DNA from: Methylobacterium sp. E-065
GTDB taxonomy: Bacteria > Pseudomonadota > Alphaproteobacteria > Rhizobiales > Beijerinckiaceae
Assembly (NCBI RefSeq): GCF_022829605.1
Contig: NZ_JAKSYD010000122.1
Coordinates: 1 to 64,000, forward strand
Length of the DNA stretch: 64,000 nt
Reading direction: 5' to 3'
Shown here in pieces: positions 16,214 to 29,310 of the stretch. Within the stretch, counting starts at the first letter, position 1. Each line of letters starts with the position of its first letter. The notes under the pieces were generated by a model. That model was not told the DNA's origin and ran no database searches. It saw only the letters and a list, made by a program, of their open reading frames with translations. The translations under genes were made by a program, and so were the position numbers.

Positions 16214-16245
16214 GAGTGGGCCCCACCGGGTCCGCTCTTTTTTTT
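16214..16245 (+). terminator. Terminator-like hairpin in the rimP leader (possible attenuator)
   Basis: GAGTGGGCCC, loop CACC, GGGTCCGCTC form a 10-bp stem with two G-T pairs, directly followed by eight T (16238-16245). It lies between the promoter and rimP, so transcription of the operon must pass it. It could be attenuated, for example through NusA feedback, or might simply end the upstream reductase transcript. Confidence 0.6.
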
Positions 16246-16318
16246 CGCCGCACGTCTTTTTCGCCGCACAGCGCGGGCGAGCCACGCAGAACGCCGCGAA
16301 GGGTGTTCACCACCACAC

Positions 16319-17083
16319 ATGTCGTCCGAGATCGAAGCGGATCTGTCCGAGAAGCGTCTCGTCCGAGAGACGGGCGTCGCCGCGCGTGTGGCGCAGGCGA
16401 TCGAGGGGCCCCTCCAGGGCCTCGGCTTCCGGCTGGTCCGGGTGAAGGTCAACAACATCAACGGCTGCACCGTGCAGATCATGGCGGAGCGGCCGGATGG
16501 CAGCTTCACCATCGCCGACTGCGAGGCGGTGAGCCGCACGATCTCGCCGCTCCTCGATGTCGATGATCCGGTGGGCGGCGCCTACAATCTGGAAGTGTCC
16601 TCGCCGGGGATCGACCGACCGCTGGTGCGGGTCTCGGATTTCGCCCGCTGGGTGGGGTACGAGGCCAAGGTCGAGCTGAGCCCGCCACTCGACGGTCGCA
16701 AACGCTTTCGTGGCATCCTCTGCGCGCCGGATCCGGCGGGGCTCACCGTCCCGATCGACCTGCCCGACGTGAAGGAAGGTCTGCCGAGCCGGATCGACCT
16801 GCCGCTGAAGGACCTCGCCGAGGCCCATCTCGTGCTGACCGACGAGTTGATCCGCGAATCGCTCCGCCGCGGTGGTCCGCCCGCGGACGACGAGGCCGAT
16901 GAGGCCGAGGATGGCGAGCCCGCCGAGGAAGATGCGGCGCCGCCCGCGCGCGGCCCGTTCCGCCCGCAGGGGCCGAAGAAGGCCAGCCCGGCGGCCAAGC
17001 CCAAGCATCCGGTCCGGACCGGTCCGAAGAAACCGGTCGTGACCAAGGCGTCCCGGATCAAGGACCGCGACTCGCTGCACTGA
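16319..17083 (+). CDS. rimP: Ribosome maturation factor RimP
   Basis: 254 aa, needed for 30S subunit maturation. The N-terminal domain (about residues 15-90) has GFRLVRVKV and [20 protein letters not shown]; the family hallmark [14 protein letters not shown] follows, then an SH3-like C-terminal domain. A tail of about 75 residues rich in Glu, Asp, then Pro/Lys is extra compared with E. coli (~150 aa). The ATG at 16319 is used; an upstream extension would read through the leader hairpin. First gene of the rimP-nusA-ylxR-infB-rbfA-truB run. Confidence 0.92.
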   Translation: MSSEIEADLSEKRLVRETGVAARVAQAIEGPLQGLGFRLVRVKVNNINGCTVQIMAERPDGSFTIADCEAVSRTISPLLDVDDPVGGAYNLEVSSPGIDRPLVRVSDFARWVGYEAKVELSPPLDGRKRFRGILCAPDPAGLTVPIDLPDVKEGLPSRIDLPLKDLAEAHLVLTDELIRESLRRGGPPADDEADEAEDGEPAEEDAAPPARGPFRPQGPKKASPAAKPKHPVRTGPKKPVVTKASRIKDRDSLH

Positions 17084-17148
17084 GACCTCAAGCGTCGACC
17101 GCCCCGCGGCCGGCCCGAAGATTTGACGGAAGAGAAGGACCGACACCG

Positions 17149-18789
<1,641 letters not shown>

Positions 18790-18812
18790 GACTCTCGGCG
18801 GGCGGAGGCGCG

Positions 18813-19535
18813 GTGAGCGAGGTCGAGGCCAACCCGCCCGAGGGCGGACCGGAAGCCGAGGGGCTCGATGCCGGCCCCGGCCGCCGTGCGCCCGGGCGGA
18901 CCTGCATCGTCACGCGCACCGCACAGGCGCCGGACGCGATGATCCGGTTCGTGCGTGGGCCGGATGGGCGGGTCGTGCCCGATCTGCGCGCCCGGCTGCC
19001 GGGCCGCGGCGCCTGGGTCAGCGCCCAGCGGGACACGGTCGCGACGGCCGTGCGGAAAAACCTGTTCGCACGGGCGTTCAAGGGGCCGGCCCCGGCCGAT
19101 CCCGATCTGCCGGACCGAATCGCAGTCGGGCTGCGCGCAGATCTGCGGCAGGCCATCGCACTCGCTAACAAGGCGGGCTGCATCGTGGCAGGCTTCTCGA
19201 AGGTCGAGGCGGCGATCGGTGGCGATCCCCGCGCAGTTGCGGTGATCCACGCGTCTGAAGCCAGTGCGGACGGTCGGCGCAAGATCGCTTCGGCCTTGTA
19301 CCGGCGCCACGGTGAAGCCATGTCAAGGATACCGATCATCGATGACCTGTCCGAAGATGAATTGGACATGGCCTTAGGTCGGGATCATGTGATACACGCT
19401 GCGCTCGTCGCAGGAGCCGGAGCCGCCGGCTGCCTGTCGCGTTGGCGTCGGCTACGCTCCTTCGAGGGCGCCGCCGCGGCGACCGGGGAGCCCGATCCAG
19501 CCCGAATCGGCGGGATCGACGAAGCCTCACGTTGA
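18813..19535 (+). CDS. YlxR-family RNA-binding protein (DUF448) fused to an L7Ae-like domain
   Basis: 240 aa from GTG with GGAGG upstream. An N-terminal YlxR domain (about residues 28-95: RTCIVTRTAQAPDAMIRFV, PGRGAWVSA, RKNLFARAFKG; usual Cys pair partly lost) is followed by a ribosomal L7Ae/L30e-like RNA-binding domain (about 110-175: LANKAGCIVAGFSKVEAAI). The last 60 residues are not recognised. It sits between nusA and infB as in most alphaproteobacteria. Role: probably modulation of transcription or ribosome assembly. Confidence 0.85.
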   Translation: MSEVEANPPEGGPEAEGLDAGPGRRAPGRTCIVTRTAQAPDAMIRFVRGPDGRVVPDLRARLPGRGAWVSAQRDTVATAVRKNLFARAFKGPAPADPDLPDRIAVGLRADLRQAIALANKAGCIVAGFSKVEAAIGGDPRAVAVIHASEASADGRRKIASALYRRHGEAMSRIPIIDDLSEDELDMALGRDHVIHAALVAGAGAAGCLSRWRRLRSFEGAAAATGEPDPARIGGIDEASR

Positions 19536-19611
19536 CGACGCAGGAATGATCTGACTGGCGCCACCGGGCGTCGGTTCACGGGACGATGGAAACCCTCAGG
19601 GTTCAGGCTGA

Positions 19612-22554
<2,943 letters not shown>

Positions 22555-22578
22555 GAACCCGGGCTCATCCGGTCAGGG

Positions 22579-22616
22579 CGGCCGCGGCACCTGCCGCGGC
22601 CGTCTTTTCTTTTTTC
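22579..22616 (+). terminator. Intrinsic terminator between infB and rbfA
   Basis: Perfect 11-bp stem CGGCCGCGGCA / TGCCGCGGCCG with a 2-base loop (CC; probably opens to 4), followed by a T-rich tract of 14 bases containing one C near each end (22603-22616). It would cut transcription from the rimP-infB part off from rbfA-truB or lower it. Confidence 0.75.
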
Positions 22617-22659
22617 AGGACGTGAGCCGGCCACCTGCGGGGCGCCGGCCCGAGACAGA

Positions 22660-23103
22660 ATGGCCCAGAAACCGACCGCCACCGGCCCCTCGCACCGTCA
22701 GCAGCGCGTGGCCGAACTCATCCGTCATGCGCTCGCCGAGGTGCTTCAGCGCGGCGACATCCAGGACCCTGTGCTCGGCACGCATGTCGTGACCGTGCCG
22801 GAGGTGCGGATGTCACCCGACCTGAAGCTCGCCACCGCCTACGTGATGCCGCTCGGCGGCGTCGACGAGGCGCCGGTGATCGCTGCCCTGGAACGGCACC
22901 GGAAGGTGCTGCGCCAGGAGGTGGCACGGCGGGTGAACCTGAAATTCGCGCCGGAGCTGCGTTTCCGGCGCGACGAGACTTTCGACGAGGCGGCGCGGAT
23001 CGACCGCCTGCTGCGGGACGAGCGCGTGCAGCGCGACCTCGATCACGGCCAGGACGGCGACGAGCAGGACGGCGACGAACCGGAGACCGGGCCGGGGCAT
23101 TGA
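22660..23103 (+). CDS. rbfA: Ribosome-binding factor A
   Basis: 147 aa. The KH-like fold is shown by [45 protein letters not shown] and [25 protein letters not shown]. RbfA binds free 30S subunits and helps 16S 5'-end maturation, needed in the cold. An acidic tail of about 30 residues is added. Operon context between infB and truB supports the call. Confidence 0.95.
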   Translation: MAQKPTATGPSHRQQRVAELIRHALAEVLQRGDIQDPVLGTHVVTVPEVRMSPDLKLATAYVMPLGGVDEAPVIAALERHRKVLRQEVARRVNLKFAPELRFRRDETFDEAARIDRLLRDERVQRDLDHGQDGDEQDGDEPETGPGH

Positions 23104-23157
23104 CCCCGAAAACCGAACGAGAATGGGACGGGGCATGACCCCGGGGGACACGAGGAC

Positions 23158-24186
23158 ATGACGGTTTCCATCGAAGATCATCCGCAGGGCGAGCGCCCGG
23201 CCGGCAGCTCGGCCGGCGAGCGCCGGCCCCCGGAGGGCCGTCGCCCGCAGCGTGGACCGCGCCCCGACCGCCCCAAGCGCCAGGACGTGTCGGGCTGGGT
23301 GATCCTCGACAAGCATGTCGGCATGACCTCGACCCACGCGGTCGCGGTGGTGAAGCGTGCCTTCAACGCCAAGAAGGCCGGCCATGCCGGCACCCTCGAT
23401 CCGCTGGCCTCCGGCATCCTGCCGATCGCGCTCGGCGAGGCGACCAAGACCGTTCCCTTCGTGATGGACGGCCGCAAGGCCTACCGGTTCACGGTCCAGT
23501 GGGGCGTTGAGACCGACACGGACGACGCCGAGGGCCGTCCTGTGGCGAACAGCGAAGCCCGGCCGGATCGCGCCGCGGTCGAGGCCGCGCTGCCGGCCTT
23601 CGTGGGCGCCATCGAGCAGGTGCCGCCGCGCTACTCGGCGATCAAGATCCAGGGCGAGCGCGCCTATGATCTCGCCCGGGAAGGCGAGATCGTGGAACTC
23701 GTGGCTCGTCCTGTGCAGATCGACCGGCTCGCCGTGATCGAACATGACGGCGAGCGGACCGTGATCGAGGCCGAGTGCGGCAAGGGCACCTATGTCCGCG
23801 CGCTCGCCCGGGATCTCGGCCGGATGCTCGGTTGCTACGGCCACGTGGCGGCTCTGCGTCGGACCCGCGTGGGACCGTTCTCCGAAGCCGAATCCTGCCC
23901 GGTCGCCACTCTGTCGGAAGGCACCCCCGAGGCGGCGCTCGCTTATCTGCGCCCGGTGGAGACGGCACTCGACGCGATCCCGGAGGTCGCGGTGTCCCGG
24001 GATCTCGGCCTGCGCCTGATGCGTGGCCAACCGGTGATCCTGCGCGGCCGGGACGCCCCCGTGGAGGGCAAGGCTTTCGCCACCTGTGCCGGCATCCTGG
24101 TTGCCGTCGGCGATGTCGAGCGCGGCGAGCTGGTGCCGCATCGGGTGTTCCACCTCGGTGGAACGGCACCGGGCCGCGGGGTGTAA
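23158..24186 (+). CDS. truB: tRNA pseudouridine-55 synthase
   Basis: 342 aa. A Pro/Arg-rich extension of ~40 residues precedes the catalytic domain. AGHAGTLDPLASGILPI carries the catalytic Asp81; IKIQGERAYDLAREGE and CGKGTYVRALARDLGR follow, with a C-terminal PUA-like part. It makes pseudouridine 55 in the T-loop of tRNAs. In many relatives rpsO and pnp follow; here a repeat-like palindrome and an unrelated flavoprotein gene follow. Confidence 0.95.
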   Translation: MTVSIEDHPQGERPAGSSAGERRPPEGRRPQRGPRPDRPKRQDVSGWVILDKHVGMTSTHAVAVVKRAFNAKKAGHAGTLDPLASGILPIALGEATKTVPFVMDGRKAYRFTVQWGVETDTDDAEGRPVANSEARPDRAAVEAALPAFVGAIEQVPPRYSAIKIQGERAYDLAREGEIVELVARPVQIDRLAVIEHDGERTVIEAECGKGTYVRALARDLGRMLGCYGHVAALRRTRVGPFSEAESCPVATLSEGTPEAALAYLRPVETALDAIPEVAVSRDLGLRLMRGQPVILRGRDAPVEGKAFATCAGILVAVGDVERGELVPHRVFHLGGTAPGRGV

Positions 24187-24221
24187 CGCCGACGCCGCAT
24201 CCCCGATCGAGCCGCAGCGAT

Positions 24222-24249
24222 TCCCCTTTCCCCCGCCGGGAGAAGGGTT
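24222..24249. repeat. Pyrimidine/purine palindrome, possibly an arm of a dispersed repeat
   Basis: A C/T-rich run followed by its near-complementary G/A-rich run (centre CCCCGCCGGG), in the gap after truB. Its style matches the inverted ends of the element inside the DNA ligase gene at 59762-59924, but it is not an exact copy. Confidence 0.4.
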
Positions 24250-24377
24250 GTCGCGCAGCACACCGGCCAGGCTGCGATCCGAGCCGCCCGCAGGCACCTC
24301 AGTCCACCTGGGCGGATGCGCGCAGGCGGAACGAACCTCAGCGATAAGACTTTGGCCCCGGCGGGTGATCCGGGGGA

Positions 24378-25775
24378 ATGATGGACGAGCTGGCGTGCGA
24401 CGTCGCGGTGGTCGGCGCCGGAACGGCGGGGCTGGCCGCCTATCGCGCCGCCACCGAAGCCGGCGCCCACGCCGTCCTGATCGAGCGTGGCCCCGGCGGC
24501 ACGACCTGCGCGCGGGTCGGTTGCATGCCCTCCAAACTGCTGATCGCCGCCGCGACCGCCGCCCATGCGGCGCGTAACACCGATCTGTTCGGAATTCGCG
24601 TGCGGGAGGTCGCCGTGGACGGACCCGCCGTGCTGGCGCGCCTTCGCGCCGAGCGCGACCGCTTCGTCGGCGGCGTCCTTGAGGGCCAGGACGATCTGCC
24701 GGAAGAGGCGCGCATCCGCGGCAGCGCCCGCTTCGAGGACGCCGGGACGCTCGCAGTCGGAGAGGGCCTGCGGGTCCGCTTCCGGGCCGCCATCGTCGCC
24801 ACGGGATCGAGCCCGATCGTGCCGCGGCCCCTGCGCGGCCTCGGCGATCGCCTTCACACCACCGATACCCTGTTCGAGATGCCCGATCTGCCGGACTCGC
24901 TGGCCATCCTGGGGGCCGGCGCCGTCGGGATCGAGATCGCGCAGGCGATGGCCCGGCTCGGCGTCGCCGTCACGGTGCTCGACGCGGGCGATACCATCGC
25001 GGGGCTGAGCGAGCCACATCTCACCCGCCAAGCGGCCGGGATCTTCGGCGCCGAGCTGGACCTGCATCTCGGCGCCACGCTGGTGAGCGCGGAGCCGGAG
25101 GGTGACGGGGTCCGTCTCGACTGGACCGATCGCCAGGGCTGCGGGCAGGTGACGCGGGCCGCGCGGGTGCTGGCCGCCGCCGGCCGTGCGCCGAACCTGG
25201 ACGACCTCGATCTCCCCGCGGCCGGCCTGCGCCTCGGCGCGGATGGCGTCCCGGACTTCGACCACAGCACCCAGGTCTGCATCGGAGCGCCGGTCCTGAT
25301 CGCGGGTGATGCCGATGCCTGGCGGCCGGTGCTCCACGAGGCGAGCCGCCAGGGCAGGATCGCCGGCGCCAACGCCGCCGCCCTGGCGTCCGGGCGGCCG
25401 GTCCAGGCGGTGGCGCCCTGGACGCGCCTCGCCATGGTGTTCACCCATCCGCAGGCCGCCGCCATCGGTGCCCCCTACGATCCGGATGCTGACAACTGCG
25501 TGATCGGCGCGATGGATTTCTCCGATCAGGGCCGCGCCCGCGTTGAAGGACACAACCAGGGCGGCATCCGGATCTGGGCCGATCGGGACGGGCGACTGCT
25601 CGGTGGCGAGATGCTCGGCCCCGCCGTGGAGCACCTCGCCCACCTCCTCACCTACGCGGTCGCGGACGGGCTGACGGCCCGGGATGTGATCGAGCGGCCG
25701 ATTTACCATCCCACAGTTGAAGAAGCGCTGAAGACCGCTCTGACCGACATGGCACGGACGAAAAACCAGTGCTGA
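24378..25775 (+). CDS. Dihydrolipoyl dehydrogenase-like flavoprotein disulfide reductase
   Basis: 465 aa. FAD fold VGAGTAGLAAYRAA (residues 12-25), redox disulfide Cys44/Cys49 in TTCARVGCMPSK, NAD fold LGAGAVGIEIAQAMARLG near 178-195, and a C-terminal dimerisation domain ending with IYHPTVEEALK that holds the catalytic His-Glu pair. It is annotated by family only: no E2/E3 partner genes of a 2-oxoacid dehydrogenase lie nearby, and the CARVGC spacing is that of LpdA-type and related reductases. The true disulfide substrate is open. Confidence 0.8.
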   Translation: MMDELACDVAVVGAGTAGLAAYRAATEAGAHAVLIERGPGGTTCARVGCMPSKLLIAAATAAHAARNTDLFGIRVREVAVDGPAVLARLRAERDRFVGGVLEGQDDLPEEARIRGSARFEDAGTLAVGEGLRVRFRAAIVATGSSPIVPRPLRGLGDRLHTTDTLFEMPDLPDSLAILGAGAVGIEIAQAMARLGVAVTVLDAGDTIAGLSEPHLTRQAAGIFGAELDLHLGATLVSAEPEGDGVRLDWTDRQGCGQVTRAARVLAAAGRAPNLDDLDLPAAGLRLGADGVPDFDHSTQVCIGAPVLIAGDADAWRPVLHEASRQGRIAGANAAALASGRPVQAVAPWTRLAMVFTHPQAAAIGAPYDPDADNCVIGAMDFSDQGRARVEGHNQGGIRIWADRDGRLLGGEMLGPAVEHLAHLLTYAVADGLTARDVIERPIYHPTVEEALKTALTDMARTKNQC

Positions 25776-25850
25776 TCAAGTCGCGATCCCGAGCATTGCG
25801 CTCGGCCCATCTCACCGCCATACCCGTTCGATGAGCTGATTGGGTTCCTG

Positions 25851-28469
25851 ATGCCGCCGAGTCCGGCCGACGACAGCACGATTGACCTCGATGTGCTCGC
25901 ACCCGACGCGATCGACCGCCTGGATCAGGGGGTAATCGGTCTGGATGCCGCCGGCGCGGTGGTGGCCTTCAGCGAGGGCGCGAGCGTGCTTTCGGGCTTC
26001 GCGCGCGAGGCCGTGCTCGGACGCGACTACTTCCGCGACGTGATGCCCGGGGCCAACGTCCCGAATTTTCGGGGGCGCTTCCTCGCGGGCGCACGCCGCG
26101 GCGCCCTAAACGAGCGCTTCGACTACGTGTTCGGCCGGGTGCCGCAGCCGCTGCGGGCTCGAATCCACATGCGCCATGGGATCATGGCGGGCGGTCCGCC
26201 GGTGACGTGGCTGACGATCGATCCGCTCGAGAGCCTGGGTGCCGGCCAGTCCCGGGAAGCGGTCCTGGCGGCGATCGGGCGTCGGGTCCGGGCCGAGCCG
26301 GTGGATGCCAGCCTGTGCGAGCGCGAGCCGATCCATATCCCGGGCTCGATCCAGCCCAACGCCGTGATGCTGGCGGCCGATGTCAGCACCCTGATGGTGC
26401 TCGCCTACTCGGCCAACATCGATGAGATCGTCGATCCGATCGTTCCGCCCCTGGCGGGGCGCCCCCTCGGGGAGATCCTGCCCGCACCCTTCGTCGAGAC
26501 CGTCCGGCGTCGGCTGGCGGACCAGACGCTGGATGACGGCCGCTCGGTTCGCGCCCGGCTCACCCTGCCGGGCCGCGACGCGACCTATTATGCGGTCGCC
26601 CACGCTCATGCCGGACGCGTGATCGTCGAGCTGGAGCTGGAGCCGGACTCGGCCGCCGATTTCGCCACCGCCAGCCAGGTCGATACGGAACTCGCCGTCG
26701 GACGCCTGCGCGCGGCCGAGACCCTGGCGGATGCCGCCCGGATCGCCGCCCTGGAGATCCGCGCGCTCACCGGCTTCGAGGCGGTGCTGGTCTATCGGTT
26801 CGACGTGGACTGGAACGGCGAGGCGGTGGCCGAGGACAAGGCGCGCGACTGGTCGCGCAGCCTGCTCGGCCTGCGCTTCCCTGCCTCCGACATCCCCGCC
26901 CAGGCCCGCGCGCTCTACACCAAGGCCAAGAGCCGCTTCGTAATCGACCGCGACAGCGTACCGGTGGGGCTGGTGTCGGCCGCGGGCGCCGGCAACGGCC
27001 CGATCGACCTGACCTTCGCCCAGCACCGGACGCTGTCGCCGATCCACCTCGAGTATCAGCGCAACCTCGGCGTGAACGGCTCGATGTCGATCTCCATCAT
27101 GGTCGAAGACCGGCTCTGGGGCCTGATGATCGGGCATCATCGCCGCCCGCATTACGTCACGCCCGAGACCCGCTCGGCCGCCACCGTGCTGACCGATGCC
27201 TTCGCCATGCGGGTACAGGAGATCGAGTCGCGCCGGCTCTGGGCCGAGCGGCAGGCGCATCTCGATGTCGAGGGCCGCCTGGTGCGCCGCTTGACCCGCT
27301 CCGACGACTTCGTGGGCGCCCTGACGGACGGCGGGACGACGCTGCTCGATCTGTTCAGCGCCACGGGCGCCGGCATCGTCTCGGGTGGGCAGGTCACGCT
27401 GATCGGCCGTACGCCCCCGGCGGATCTGGTGACGGCGATCGCGAACTGGCTGCAGGCGCAGGTCCCGGCAGGAGAGTTCAGCTACAGCAGCATCAGCTTC
27501 ACGGCCGATTATCCGGACGCGGCGCCGCATCGCGAGATCGCCAGCGGGTTGCTCGCGACCTTCGTGGATCAGTCGCGCGAGAACCTGCTCCTCTGGTTTC
27601 GCCCCGAGGTGCCCAGCACGGTCACGTGGGGCGGTGATCCGCGTAAGCCGGTGCTCGCCGGCAGCGGCCCGGTGGCGGTGCTGCCGCGGCGCTCGTTCGA
27701 GCGCTGGGTCGAGGAGCGGACCGGCTTCGCGGCTCCCTGGGCCGAGTGGCAGATCCAGCTCGCTGGCTCCCTCGCGGAGGCGGTGGAGGGCGTGGTGCTC
27801 CGCCAGCGCCGCAAGATCGACGAGCTGACCGGCCTGCTCGCCGAGAAGGAGCGGCTGCTGGAGCAGAAAGATCTGCTCACGCGGGAGATCGACCACCGGG
27901 TCAAGAACTCCCTGCAGATCGTCTCGGCCTTCCTGCAGATGCAGCGTCGCCAGATCTCCGACGGCGAGGCCCGTCAGGCTTTCGCCGATACTTCGGCGCG
28001 GGTGATGAGCGTCGCCCGGGTGCACGATAGCCTGTACCAAGCCGAGCGCGTGGACGAGGTCGATCTCGGTCAGACCCTCGAGAGCCTGTGCAACGACCTC
28101 GCGGAACTCGCGGGCGAGGGCCATGCGGTCGATCTTACCGCCGAGCCGGGCCTGATGGTGCCCTACCGCAAGGCGGTGGCGCTGTCGCTCATCGCCACGG
28201 AACTCGTGACCAACGCCTTCAAGTACGCGGCCAAACCAGCCGGCGGCGGCCGCGTCGAGGTCAGCGTCTCGGCCTCCGGCCCCGGCGCGGTGCAACTGCG
28301 CGTCTGCGACGATGGCGCCGGCCTGCCCGATGACTGGGCCAACGCGAAGGCCCGCGGCGGCAAGGGTTCGGGGCTCGGCATGAAGCTGATCCGGGCGATG
28401 CTCGATCAGATCAACGCCCGGCTCGACGTCGCCAACAATCCTGGCGCCTGCTTCACGATCACCGCGTGA
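25851..28469 (+). CDS. Bacteriophytochrome histidine kinase with an N-terminal degenerate PYP-like domain
   Basis: 872 aa red/far-red sensor kinase. Residues ~10-130 align with photoactive yellow protein (GRDYFRDVMPGANVPNFRG against the PYP segment around Cys69), but the pocket residues are replaced: Phe40 (Tyr42), Ala44 (Glu46), Ser48 (Thr50), Phe50 (Arg52), Gly67 (Cys69). The phytochrome core follows. Its PAS has biliverdin-linking Cys156 in CEREPIHIPGSIQP (next residue Asn170 where His is usual). The GAF has FPASDIPAQAR, and SPIHLEYQ and IGHHRRP supply the pocket histidines. A PHY domain is next. The kinase is of the HisKA_2 type (EIDHRVKNSLQ at ~680, NAFKYA, GSGLGMKLI). The heme oxygenase gene overlaps its stop by 4 bases. 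No response regulator is adjacent. The core should bind biliverdin; the N-domain probably does not bind p-coumarate. Confidence 0.9.
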   Translation: MPPSPADDSTIDLDVLAPDAIDRLDQGVIGLDAAGAVVAFSEGASVLSGFAREAVLGRDYFRDVMPGANVPNFRGRFLAGARRGALNERFDYVFGRVPQPLRARIHMRHGIMAGGPPVTWLTIDPLESLGAGQSREAVLAAIGRRVRAEPVDASLCEREPIHIPGSIQPNAVMLAADVSTLMVLAYSANIDEIVDPIVPPLAGRPLGEILPAPFVETVRRRLADQTLDDGRSVRARLTLPGRDATYYAVAHAHAGRVIVELELEPDSAADFATASQVDTELAVGRLRAAETLADAARIAALEIRALTGFEAVLVYRFDVDWNGEAVAEDKARDWSRSLLGLRFPASDIPAQARALYTKAKSRFVIDRDSVPVGLVSAAGAGNGPIDLTFAQHRTLSPIHLEYQRNLGVNGSMSISIMVEDRLWGLMIGHHRRPHYVTPETRSAATVLTDAFAMRVQEIESRRLWAERQAHLDVEGRLVRRLTRSDDFVGALTDGGTTLLDLFSATGAGIVSGGQVTLIGRTPPADLVTAIANWLQAQVPAGEFSYSSISFTADYPDAAPHREIASGLLATFVDQSRENLLLWFRPEVPSTVTWGGDPRKPVLAGSGPVAVLPRRSFERWVEERTGFAAPWAEWQIQLAGSLAEAVEGVVLRQRRKIDELTGLLAEKERLLEQKDLLTREIDHRVKNSLQIVSAFLQMQRRQISDGEARQAFADTSARVMSVARVHDSLYQAERVDEVDLGQTLESLCNDLAELAGEGHAVDLTAEPGLMVPYRKAVALSLIATELVTNAFKYAAKPAGGGRVEVSVSASGPGAVQLRVCDDGAGLPDDWANAKARGGKGSGLGMKLIRAMLDQINARLDVANNPGACFTITA

Positions 28470-29074
28470 GCCCCGCCAACCCGATCCGGCGCGACGGCCT
28501 GCACGCGCGTCTCCGTGCGGCCACCGACCCGGCGCACCGGGCGTTGGAAGCCGGCCTCGATTGGCAGGCGCGGGTGGCGACGCTCGCGGGCTATCGCGAC
28601 CTGCTGGCCCGGCTTCACGGTTTCCACGCCACCTGGGAGCACGCGATCGGCACGCAGCTCGCCGACGAGCCGTTCCTGGCGCCGCGGCGGCGCCTGGCAC
28701 GCCTGGCGGCCGATCTCCACCATCTCGGCCTCGCCCCGGCGGCGATCGCAGCGCTGCCACGGCCCGGTTCTGTCCCGCTCCTTGGTCCCGCCGCGGCGAC
28801 CGGGGCGCTCTACGTGCTGGAGGGCTCGACCCTAGGCGGCCAGCTGATCGGCCGGCACATCGCGGGCCTGCATGGCCTCAGTGAGACGGGGCTTACCTAT
28901 TACCGCGCCCACGGCCCGCGAACCGGGGCGATGTGGTCCGCCTTCCGGATACGCCTCGACGCATTCGGCGATGATGCGGAGGCGGAGGCTGCGCTGATCG
29001 GTGCGGCGGTGGCGACCTTCGCGGCAATGCGGACATGGCTCTGTGCGCCGCACGGGGTGCCGGCCGCGGGCTGA
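28466..29074 (+). CDS. Biliverdin-producing heme oxygenase (BphO-like)
   Basis: 202 aa from a GTG that overlaps the phytochrome stop (GTGA). Proximal heme ligand is probably His24 in DPAHRALE; the distal helix is GALYVLEGSTLGGQLIGRHI near 113-132. It opens heme to biliverdin, the chromophore of the phytochrome encoded just before, so the pair is self-sufficient for a working photoreceptor apart from heme supply. Similar in length to BphO of Pseudomonas (~200 aa). Confidence 0.9.
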   Translation: MSPANPIRRDGLHARLRAATDPAHRALEAGLDWQARVATLAGYRDLLARLHGFHATWEHAIGTQLADEPFLAPRRRLARLAADLHHLGLAPAAIAALPRPGSVPLLGPAAATGALYVLEGSTLGGQLIGRHIAGLHGLSETGLTYYRAHGPRTGAMWSAFRIRLDAFGDDAEAEAALIGAAVATFAAMRTWLCAPHGVPAAG

Positions 29075-29084
29075 CCCCACCGGG

Positions 29085-29210
29085 TCATCGGCCCACCAAC
29101 GCGTCCCGCTCCGCCTTCAGGTGGACGATCAGCCGCTCGGCGAAGCGGCTCGTCGGCCGACCGGCCGGGCGCAGCAGCAACGTCTCGATCTGCAACGCGG
29201 GCCGGATTGA
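29085..29210 (-). pseudogene. C-terminal remnant of a LysR-type regulator
   Basis: The minus frame is open for 41 codons and ends in a stop: ALQIETLLLRPAGRPTSRFA followed by ERLIVHLKAERDALVGR. This resembles the very end of LysR substrate-binding domains (R-P-x-S-x-x-A/F, hydrophobic helix). In-frame stops lie just upstream and no HTH part exists. It lies between the heme oxygenase gene and the DMT transporter, oriented away from the latter, as a divergent regulator would be. Confidence 0.5.
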
Positions 29211-29310
29211 TCATGCCGATCCTGCATCGACGCGCGCCCTTCGGGCATTTGACGGCATCGGCCGAAGCGGCTGTCAATGTCGGCCCAATCCAGCCCGTGA
29301 AGGTTCGTCG

